Assembly: GCA_002405435.1 (NCBI GenBank)
Contig: DHLU01000253.1
Location: 1 to 12,755, forward strand
DNA: 12,755 bases
Direction of reading: 5' to 3'
From: Flavobacteriales bacterium UBA4660
GTDB lineage: Bacteria > Bacteroidota > Bacteroidia > Flavobacteriales_D > Sanyastnellaceae
A model generated the notes under the pieces. The model saw only the letters and a program-made list of their open reading frames with translations, had not been told where the DNA came from and did no database searches. A program made the translations under genes and the position numbers. This document shows, piece after piece, positions 6,901-12,755 of the stretch. Position 1 is the stretch's first letter; each line of letters starts with the position of its first letter.

Positions 6901-7530
6901 CTAAGAAATGAGGCCGCTTTTGGCCGCGCGGGCGACCAATGCCGCCGTGTTGAGCACGCCAAATTTGGTCAGCAGGTTTTTGCGGTGGCTGTCTACGGTA
7001 GAAATGCTGACAAAGAGCTTTTCGGCGATCTCCTTGTTGGTGAAGCCGGTCGCAATCAGCGCCAGCACTTCGCGTTCCCTTCGCGTGATCACCGGACCCT
7101 CCTGCTGCGAGAACGAAAGGGGTTTCTGCTCGGTGAGTAGGTCGCCCACCCAGGTTTCGCCCTGCAGGGCTTTGCGGATGGCTGTTTCGAATTCGGTTAC
7201 CGACGCGTTTTTGGTCACGAAGCATGAGCCTCCGCAATTGAGCAGCTCCCGCGCATAGGCGGGGTCGTGGAAGGTGCTTATGCCAATGACCCGGGTATGT
7301 GGAAACGCCGTGCGGATGCGCCGGCACAGCTCGATGCCGCTGATCTCAGGTAGGTTTATGTCGGTAATGACAAGGTCCACGGGTTCTTTTCGCAGCACTG
7401 CCATGGTGGCGATTGCATCTGCACAACCGGCGACCAGCTTGATGGAGTCCAGGCTGTGGAGCATGTTTGTCAACCCCTCCAGTACGACTGGATGGTCATC
7501 AACAATCACGATGCGGGTTTCAGTCGGCAT
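6901..7530 (-). CDS. LuxR/NarL-type response regulator
   Basis: This 209-residue cytoplasmic transcription factor has a receiver domain and a DNA-binding domain, the standard NarL/FixJ length. Receiver residues are all present: acidic pair Asp11/Asp12 (IVDDHP), phosphoacceptor Asp57 (LVITDINLPEISG), switch Ser85/Thr86 and Lys107 (FVTKNAS). The LuxR-type helix-turn-helix covers about 148-209, with TRREREVLALIATGFTNKEI followed by AEKLFVSISTVDSHRKNLL. The ATG at 7530 overlaps the 3' end of the upstream kinase gene by 11 bases, a sign of translational coupling and a cognate pair. It should be phosphorylated by that kinase and regulate nearby or distant promoters; its targets are not shown by the sequence, but the T9SS gene just downstream with an inverted repeat in its upstream region is a reasonable candidate. 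Confidence 0.95.
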   Translation of the reverse strand: MPTETRIVIVDDHPVVLEGLTNMLHSLDSIKLVAGCADAIATMAVLRKEPVDLVITDINLPEISGIELCRRIRTAFPHTRVIGISTFHDPAYARELLNCGGSCFVTKNASVTEFETAIRKALQGETWVGDLLTEQKPLSFSQQEGPVITRREREVLALIATGFTNKEIAEKLFVSISTVDSHRKNLLTKFGVLNTAALVARAAKSGLIS

Positions 7531-9499
7531 CGGTCAGGGGGAGTTCAACCAGGAAAGAGGAGCCTTCTCCCGGTGTTGTGGTCAAGTGGATTTTTCCATG
7601 GAGATACTCCACGCGGTTTTTCAGGTTCTGGAAGCCCATACCCGTCGAGTTTTCCCATTGCGCAGGGTCAAATCCCTTCCCGTCATCTTCCACCACGAGG
7701 TTGATGGTCTGCTCGTGAATGCTCAGCTGCACAATGGCCTGCCGCGCCCCCGCATGCTTGATGATGTTATTGAGCAACTCCTGCACCAGCCGGTAAAGGA
7801 TGATTTCACATTCGGAGGCAAGCCGCCGGTCGAAATGGAGGTGCTCAAAAAGGATCTCCGGACCGCCGGAGTGGTTGAGCGAGCGCACCAGGTCGTTTAC
7901 CGCGGGCACAACGCCGCTGCGCACGAGCACCTCGGGCATCATGTTGTGTGCAACCCGGCGCATTTCGGCGATGGCGGCATCGAGCTGCTGTAGCGAGCGT
8001 TCGTAGGTTCGGGCCTGCTCGCCGCTAATGATCATGTTTCCCTGCATAGACGAAAGTGAAAGTTTGACACCGCTGAGCATACTGCCCACGCCGTCGTGGA
8101 GGTCTTTGGCCACGCGGCTTCGCTCGGCCTCCTGCCCCTTGAGCATCGAGTCGAGCACGGCCACCTCACGCTCTTTCTCATAGCGCCTGATCTTCTCTTC
8201 CTGCAGGGCAGCGGCCTGCCGCCCAAGTTCAGTGCGCCGGCGCTGTATGATGTAAAGAAGAACGAAGAGGGCGATGGCCAGCGCAGCAATCACCAGCGAG
8301 GTGAGGTACACACGCCGCGCGTGGACAGAACGGGTGGCGATGAGTTGGTTTTTCTGCTCTAGGTTGCTTACTTCGAGCAGGAGTTTTTCGTTACGGTAGC
8401 GCGTTTCCATTTCCAGCATACGTTCCGTTGCCTCTTCCTGCCGCAGGCTGTCGTTGAAAAGTGCGTACTGCAGGTGGTATTGGTATGCTTCGTCCCAGCG
8501 CCGGTCAAGCGCAGCGGTTTCCGAGAGGCTCAGACAGATTTCCCGTGCGATTTTGTAGTCGGAATGCGCGCGTGCAATAGGCAGGGCTTCCAACAGGTAG
8601 CGCATGCCTTCTTCGCTGCGGCCGGTCTGAATCAGGGCCAGTCCCTTCGACATGCGGATGGCAGCGGCCATGTTGCTTCGGTCTTGGCTGTCGAGGTAGA
8701 GCAGGGCGGAGTCGGCGTAGCGGTCGGCTTCCACATAACGGCCGTTGTCGTAATAGATGCCGCTGATGTTTTGGTAGAGCGATGAGGTATAATAGGGGTT
8801 GTCAAACTGCGGGAAATAGGGCAGGGCCTCCAGCACCTGTTTTTCCGCAGCGGCAAATTGGCCCTGGTCCTGGTTGATGAGCGCCCCCGTGATGCAGAGG
8901 TTGACAAACTGCAGCGGGAAACGCCCGTACCCCGCGATGTTTTTTCCTTGCTCCACGTAGCGCAGGGCCTCGCTGTATTGGCCGGCCTCCTCCAGCAAGC
9001 TGGCAATGGAAATGGTGTTGACACAAATCGACAGGGAATCTCCGGCGGCATAATTGGCTTCCAGCCCTTCCAGCGCATAATGCATGGCACTGTCGGGCGT
9101 GTAGAGGTTGCTGAATGAATTGGCCAGGTTGATATAAGCCGCTCCGAGGCGTCGGAGGTTCCCGGCTTCCTGTGCCTGGCCGGCGGACTGTCGGTAGAAA
9201 CGTATGGCTTCAGGGAAGTTGCCGGCATTGTATTGTACGCTTCCGAAGTCGAGCCAGGCCATGCTTTTCATCAGCGGCGACCGGCAGCGAATGGCCAGAT
9301 TCATCTCCGCGCGGTAATAGCGCATGGCCCGCGAAGAGTCATCAAATTCGAAGAGGTAGCCCAGGTCGCGGTAGACAAAAAAACGCGCACTGTCTGTATC
9401 AGCCTGTTCGGCAAGATGCAACAGACGCGCCTCTTCCTCATGCTGGCTCCGGCCTCCGAAAGAAAGCAGCATGACCCCGAGCAGCAGCAGATAGCGCAT
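7520..9499 (-). CDS. TPR-containing membrane sensor histidine kinase (HisKA_3 type)
   Basis: This 659-residue sensor kinase has a signal sequence (MRYLLLLGVMLLSFGGRSQ) and a periplasmic region of tetratricopeptide-like helices (about 35-350; for example NAGNFPEAIRFYRQ and EAGQYSEALRYVEQ). A coiled stretch (350-390), one membrane span (397-418) and a cytoplasmic linker coil (420-458) follow. The dimerisation domain has the phospho-acceptor His468 in AKDLHDGVGSMLSG. The ATPase domain has the N box ELLNNIIKHA (574-583), G1 DDGKGF (605-610) and G2 GMGFQNLKNR (620-629). All catalytic motifs are intact. I chose ATG 9499 because it opens directly on the signal sequence; 50 further in-frame codons upstream, to 9649, look non-coding and would overlap the divergent gene. 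It is the first gene of an operon with the response regulator. The TPR part probably senses a protein or envelope ligand (inference). Confidence 0.94.
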   Translation of the reverse strand: MRYLLLLGVMLLSFGGRSQHEEEARLLHLAEQADTDSARFFVYRDLGYLFEFDDSSRAMRYYRAEMNLAIRCRSPLMKSMAWLDFGSVQYNAGNFPEAIRFYRQSAGQAQEAGNLRRLGAAYINLANSFSNLYTPDSAMHYALEGLEANYAAGDSLSICVNTISIASLLEEAGQYSEALRYVEQGKNIAGYGRFPLQFVNLCITGALINQDQGQFAAAEKQVLEALPYFPQFDNPYYTSSLYQNISGIYYDNGRYVEADRYADSALLYLDSQDRSNMAAAIRMSKGLALIQTGRSEEGMRYLLEALPIARAHSDYKIAREICLSLSETAALDRRWDEAYQYHLQYALFNDSLRQEEATERMLEMETRYRNEKLLLEVSNLEQKNQLIATRSVHARRVYLTSLVIAALAIALFVLLYIIQRRRTELGRQAAALQEEKIRRYEKEREVAVLDSMLKGQEAERSRVAKDLHDGVGSMLSGVKLSLSSMQGNMIISGEQARTYERSLQQLDAAIAEMRRVAHNMMPEVLVRSGVVPAVNDLVRSLNHSGGPEILFEHLHFDRRLASECEIILYRLVQELLNNIIKHAGARQAIVQLSIHEQTINLVVEDDGKGFDPAQWENSTGMGFQNLKNRVEYLHGKIHLTTTPGEGSSFLVELPLTDAD

Positions 9500-9503
9500 G
9501 CGG

Positions 9504-9511
9504 TAAAAATA
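9504..9511 (-). promoter_or_regulatory. Possible -7 box of the kinase/regulator operon
   Basis: TATTTTTA on the - strand matches TAnnTTTG except for its last base and ends four bases before the kinase ATG at 9499. No convincing -33 element was found. Confidence 0.2.
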
Positions 9512-9524
9512 GACGGCATGCCAC

Positions 9525-9544
9525 CGGGGCTGTATTTCGCCCCG
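9525..9544. repeat. GC-rich hairpin 1 in the divergent promoter region
   Basis: CGGGGC (9525-9530) and GCCCCG (9539-9544) form a 6-base-pair all-G/C stem around the loop TGTATTTC. It lies 25 bases upstream of the kinase start, between the two divergent genes. It has no T-run and is not a typical terminator. Confidence 0.5.
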
Positions 9545-9548
9545 TGAA

Positions 9549-9566
9549 ATCCCCTTTTCAGGGGAT
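9549..9566. repeat. Hairpin 2 in the divergent promoter region
   Basis: ATCCCCT (9549-9555) and AGGGGAT (9560-9566) form a perfect 7-base-pair stem around a TTTC tetraloop. It starts four bases after hairpin 1 and lies 71 bases before the T9SS gene start. It could be an RNA structure in a 5' leader or a palindromic protein site. Confidence 0.5.
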
Positions 9567-9637
9567 GCGTTTTCGCTGATTGGCAGGATGGCGCAGGCCT
9601 GATGGAAAACGGAACGTTGCAGCCTAAAATCATTCGC

Positions 9638-11830
9638 ATGAAAACACACTTACTCGTAACACTTTTTGTCTTGGCTGGTTACGCGGCCGGTGCACAGACG
9701 ATTGGCCTTTCATGGGTCAAGCAGTACGGAGGACCCTCCACCATTACGCCAAACAGCTGCATAACGGACGCCGCGGGCGCGGTGATCACCTGCGGATCGC
9801 TCGAAGGCGTTTCTGACTTTGATCCCGGACCGGGAAGCGAGGCCTTCAGCTCCAATGGAGCCAAGGATGCATACATTGCCAAACTTACCCCCGACGGCAA
9901 CTATGCCTGGGCGGTGGTGTTCGGTGCCTCGCTAGACGATGCGGCCTTTGATGTCGCGACCGATGCGGCGGGCAATGTCTATTGCACGGGTGAATTCCGT
10001 GGCACGGTCAACTTCAACCCAAACGGCACCGCCTTCTCTCTGACCGCTTTCTCCGGGTTTAACGCGTTTATTGCCAAGTACACCTCCGGCGGACAACTCG
10101 AGTGGGTGAGAAAGTTTGCCGGAACTAGCGGCTACGAATCGGGTAAGACCCTCGTGGCAGACCCCTCTGGCAATGTAATCAGCAGCGGTACGTTTTACGG
10201 CATCGCCGATTTTGATCCGGGCGTAAACATCTATGAATTGGGAGGCTCTGGATACTATGGCGCCTATACCGTAAAACTCTCCACCAACGGAGAATTTGTT
10301 TGGGCCAAAACGACACCGGGATCATATACCGTACCCAACGAAACGGCAATAGATGAAAATGGCAACATCTACAATGTCGGTATTTTTTATTCGTCGGTGG
10401 ATTTTAATCCGGGCGCGGGCACCTTTACCCTTGTGGGGCAGTATTACGACACGTACATCCAGAAACTAACGCCCCAGGGGGATTTTGTTTGGGCAAGGCA
10501 CCTCACTTCATCCTATTACTGCTACGCCCACGAAATTTTAGTGGACGAAGATGAAAATGTTTATCTGGCCGGAGCATTCAACGGAACCACCGATTTCGAT
10601 CCCGACCTGGTAGCCACGCAAACCATTACCATTACCAACTACCAATACCGGGCGTATCTGCTGAAACTCGACGAAAACGGACTCTTTCAATACCTCAGGC
10701 AGCTGGCGCCCAATTGCGTTAGTATTGCCACGGGACTGGCCCGCGATGCGGAGAACAACATTTACGTGGCTGGATATTTTGCCGGATCCAGTGACTTCAA
10801 TCCTGATCCCCTGTCGGAGTTTCCGATGTCGTCACTCAACGGCTATGAACACATTTTTCTGACGAAGTTTGATCCGTCGGCCAACTTCATCACCACCGTC
10901 AGCATGGGGGGCACCAACTATGATTACGTCACAGGCCTCAGTGTCACCAATGCGGGACCACTTGTTCTCTCGGGCAGTTTTTTGGGAACCTCAGACTTTG
11001 ATCCTTCGGTAGCAACAGCCAACCTCACGTCGGCCGGAATGGCTGATGCCTACATCGCCCGACTCACGCAGTGCACGCCCGTGACTACGACAGAATCTGT
11101 TGCTGCCTGTGGATCATTAAACTACAACGGCGTGGTTTACACAGAGAGCGGCGCATACCAACACACGTTCACCACGGTAGGTGGCTGCGACAGCACGGTC
11201 ACGCTCAATGTCACCATAAACGAAAGCACCTTTGCCAATATTACCCTCTACGTAACGGGAGAAATTGAATACAACGGCCAGCTGTATACCCAGGAGGGCA
11301 ACTACCAGCAAAGCCTGACCAACGCATCAGGGTGCGACAGCACCTTGTATATCTACGTTGACTTGCTGCAAACCACCTTCTCCCCGACCAACAACGGCGG
11401 CGTTCTCAGCAGCGGCCAGGCGGGCACGGGCTACCAGTGGGTTGACTGCAACAACGGAAACGCGGTGATACCCGGCGCCAACGATCCGACGTTCACCCCT
11501 GAGGTGACGGGAAGTTACGCCGTGATTGTATATGGCAACAACGGCAGTGTCACCTCGCAATGCGTTGAGGTGCTGGTGGTGGGCCTGGAAGAGTCAGCGC
11601 TGTTGCGTCCGCAGGCTTTCCCCAACCCATGCCGCGAAGGCTTTTATATACAGGCTGATGCATCACGGTTTACGCAAGCCCTGCTGCTCGATGCGACAGG
11701 CCGCGTATTATGGCAGGGCAATATTCCTCCCGGACCCCAGTGGATTTCGATGGAGATGTACCAAAGTGGCTTATACATCGTTCGTTTTTCCGGTCATTCA
11801 TCCGATGTGCTGAGTGTTGTAAAAATGTGA
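9638..11830 (+). CDS. T9SS-exported seven-bladed beta-propeller (SBBP-type) protein
   Basis: This 730-residue protein has a signal peptide (MKTHLLVTLFVLAGYAAGAQ) and a T9SS type A sorting domain (about 655-730, beginning AFPNPCREGFYI), so it is a surface or released protein. Residues 21-478 hold seven repeats of about 65 residues, marked by [DN]F[DN]P at 60, 125, 191, 255, 319, 386 and 453, each followed by a YIAKLT-like strand and a W/F-rich strand. This fits a closed seven-bladed propeller of the SBBP kind. Two tandem repeats follow (about 490-575) with YNG...YTESG...GCDST, spaced 49 residues, then an Ig-like module (580-648). No catalytic motif is visible; binding or adhesion is the likely role (inference). 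ATG 9638 was chosen over ATG 9602 because it opens on the signal peptide. It is divergent from the kinase gene and ends at a strong terminator. Confidence 0.92.
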   Translation: MKTHLLVTLFVLAGYAAGAQTIGLSWVKQYGGPSTITPNSCITDAAGAVITCGSLEGVSDFDPGPGSEAFSSNGAKDAYIAKLTPDGNYAWAVVFGASLDDAAFDVATDAAGNVYCTGEFRGTVNFNPNGTAFSLTAFSGFNAFIAKYTSGGQLEWVRKFAGTSGYESGKTLVADPSGNVISSGTFYGIADFDPGVNIYELGGSGYYGAYTVKLSTNGEFVWAKTTPGSYTVPNETAIDENGNIYNVGIFYSSVDFNPGAGTFTLVGQYYDTYIQKLTPQGDFVWARHLTSSYYCYAHEILVDEDENVYLAGAFNGTTDFDPDLVATQTITITNYQYRAYLLKLDENGLFQYLRQLAPNCVSIATGLARDAENNIYVAGYFAGSSDFNPDPLSEFPMSSLNGYEHIFLTKFDPSANFITTVSMGGTNYDYVTGLSVTNAGPLVLSGSFLGTSDFDPSVATANLTSAGMADAYIARLTQCTPVTTTESVAACGSLNYNGVVYTESGAYQHTFTTVGGCDSTVTLNVTINESTFANITLYVTGEIEYNGQLYTQEGNYQQSLTNASGCDSTLYIYVDLLQTTFSPTNNGGVLSSGQAGTGYQWVDCNNGNAVIPGANDPTFTPEVTGSYAVIVYGNNGSVTSQCVEVLVVGLEESALLRPQAFPNPCREGFYIQADASRFTQALLLDATGRVLWQGNIPPGPQWISMEMYQSGLYIVRFSGHSSDVLSVVKM

Positions 11831-11856
11831 ATGATTCTTACGTAAACTGGAAAACT

Positions 11857-11886
11857 AGTGCGGGCTGCAAGGCCCGCACTTTTTTT
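11857..11886 (+). terminator. Strong intrinsic terminator of the beta-propeller gene
   Basis: AGTGCGGGC (11857-11865) pairs perfectly with GCCCGCACT (11872-11880) around TGCAAG, followed by six more T residues. The 9-base-pair stem and T-run are a textbook rho-independent terminator, 26 bases after the stop codon. On the - strand the following AGTTTTCC is weaker, so it may also serve the convergent gene partly. Confidence 0.94.
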
Positions 11887-11932
11887 ATGCCCGTGTGTTG
11901 CGGGAGAAAGGAAAGAGGCGCCGCATAGGCCA

Positions 11933-12400
11933 TCACGGCCTGTATTCCACGCATTTTTCCAGGATATAATTCATCTGGTAAATGTCGTCGGCGTTGAGTT
12001 TGAGAATTCCCTTAAAGGTGAGGCGTTCGTCGGTTTTGTACTCCCGGTTCTTGCCGGCAAAACGCAGGTCAACGACGGTTTCGGGTCCGCCCCCTCCGCA
12101 GAAAAAACAATTGGCAAATGGCGTTTTGGAAACAACGTAAAAATTTTCGTCATAATCAACCGGAATCACATAGCCGGTAATAAAGACCTCCTTGCCTTCC
12201 AGCGCTTTCACCTTCGGCCCGAAGGTAGGCTTCCAGTAATACTGGTCGAGCTGGGCCACGTAAACATCTTTAAACTGCACATCGGCCAGCGTGGTCCAGG
12301 TAACTTCAACCGGCGCCGGTGCCGGAGCAAAACTGCTGAGGGATAACAGGGCCACCAGCAGCGTTGCCGGAAGGGAGTAGAAGCGTATCTGTTTATTCAT
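11933..12400 (-). CDS. Small exported CxxC protein, DUF3299-like
   Basis: This 155-residue protein has an N-terminal signal sequence (MNKQIRFYSLPATLLVALLS) without a lipobox cysteine, so it is probably periplasmic or in the envelope. The mature part resembles the uncharacterised DUF3299 group, from memory: VTWTTLADVQFK (33-44), FGPKVKALEGKEVFITGYVIP (60-80), then ANCFFCGGGGPE (96-107) with Cys98 and Cys101 as CxxC, and Cys150 near the C-terminus. The CFFCGGGGPE block suggests metal or thiol chemistry, but no function is established. I chose ATG 12400 over the in-frame TTG 12406. Its start overlaps the upstream ABC permease stop by 8 bases (ATGAATAA), indicating translational coupling and a shared job with the transporter. 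It converges on the T9SS propeller gene. Confidence 0.8.
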   Translation of the reverse strand: MNKQIRFYSLPATLLVALLSLSSFAPAPAPVEVTWTTLADVQFKDVYVAQLDQYYWKPTFGPKVKALEGKEVFITGYVIPVDYDENFYVVSKTPFANCFFCGGGGPETVVDLRFAGKNREYKTDERLTFKGILKLNADDIYQMNYILEKCVEYRP

Positions 12401-12755
12401 TCGCAAGGGTCTTAGAAATATCTATCCGCAGGGCACGCCATGCGGGCAATAATGAGGCCATAACACCTACGGCGAGCGTGACGGCCAGCAACCACCACTC
12501 ACGTCCGATCAGTCCCATGCCCTCAAAGGAATAATGAAAACTTTCGTCCATGTAATGGCTCATGGTGGCCAGGGCGGTCCGGCTAAACAGCAGGCCCAAA
12601 GCATAACCGGTGAGTGAAAGCAACACGCCTTCTCCGAGCATCAGTTGAAACATCCCAATGCGCGAACTGCCCATGGTGCGCATCAGGGCGAGCTCATAAC
12701 GGCGTTCTTTCAGTGAGTTGTAGAGCGATATAAAAACGCTCAGAAAGGAGATCAC
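12393..12755 (-). CDS. FtsX/MacB-type ABC transporter permease, C-terminal part
   Basis: Only the last 120 residues are in the window and the frame is open to its edge, so the GTG at 12755 is not the start. The segment is the C-terminal FtsX-like core: a membrane helix running into SLYNSLKERRYELALMRTMG, the conserved cytoplasmic coupling stretch after the third-from-last helix, then LMLGEGVLLSLTGYALGLLF and WWLLAVTLAVGVMASLLPAW, ending in the typical ALRIDISKTLANE. Such permeases act with an ATP-binding subunit (lipoprotein release, MacB-type efflux or cell-wall remodelling); which of these applies cannot be told here. The partner ATPase gene is expected beyond the right edge. The gene is coupled to the DUF3299-like gene by an 8-base overlap. 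Confidence 0.9.
   Translation of the reverse strand: MISFLSVFISLYNSLKERRYELALMRTMGSSRIGMFQLMLGEGVLLSLTGYALGLLFSRTALATMSHYMDESFHYSFEGMGLIGREWWLLAVTLAVGVMASLLPAWRALRIDISKTLANE

Noticed and set aside
7274..7993. 239-codon open frame on the + strand
   Set aside because: Antisense to the response regulator and kinase, both of which carry all expected motifs; no protein signature of its own.
9500..9649. 50 extra N-terminal codons for the sensor kinase
   Set aside because: The signal sequence starts at ATG 9499, and the longer form would overlap the divergent gene and the hairpin region.
1..12755. CRISPR array, tRNA/rRNA genes, insertion sequence or prophage
   Set aside because: No regularly spaced direct repeats, no cloverleaf or rRNA-like stretch, and no transposase, integrase or phage protein were seen on either strand.

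Overview
The window looks like a chromosomal segment of a Bacteroidota bacterium, most likely in or near the Flavobacteriales. Two large secreted proteins end in type A C-terminal sorting domains of the type IX secretion system (T9SS), which is essentially confined to this phylum. Several starts have TAnnTTTG-like Bacteroidota -7 boxes just upstream, clear Shine-Dalgarno sequences are scarce, and a two-component pair has the TPR-kinase plus LuxR-type regulator layout common in the phylum. No tRNA, rRNA, CRISPR array, insertion sequence or prophage was seen.

Left part (1-3340, all + strand): the 3' end of ybeY (16S rRNA maturation), a stand-alone RhuM-Fic/Doc protein, and complete mnmG (tRNA wobble-uridine modification). 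Two near-consensus ParB-binding parS sites bracket mnmG. One lies inside the last codons of the RhuM-Fic gene (1408-1423) and the other touches the mnmG stop codon (3321-3336). This suggests a position in or near the chromosome-segregation centre around the replication origin, and it is the most notable signal in the window.

Middle part (3340-9500, all - strand): a TauE/SafE-type membrane transporter; a 709-residue T9SS-exported protein with cysteine-rich CNY repeats and a pre-peptidase-C-like region; a 371-base spacer with a 17-base inverted repeat resembling an operator; then a LuxR-type response regulator and its TPR-containing sensor kinase. Kinase and regulator are coupled by an 11-base overlap, kinase first.

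Right part (9500-12755): a 138-base divergent promoter region with two tandem GC-rich hairpins; a + strand T9SS-exported seven-bladed beta-propeller protein ending in a strong intrinsic terminator; then, on the - strand, a small exported CxxC protein (DUF3299-like) coupled by an 8-base overlap to the 3' end of an FtsX/MacB-type ABC permease that runs off the window.

Functional reading: the left side is housekeeping translation machinery with an accessory Fic gene and segregation sites. The kinase/regulator operon lies between two surface or secreted proteins and may control one or both (inference). The right edge is an ABC export or remodelling operon with an accessory periplasmic protein.
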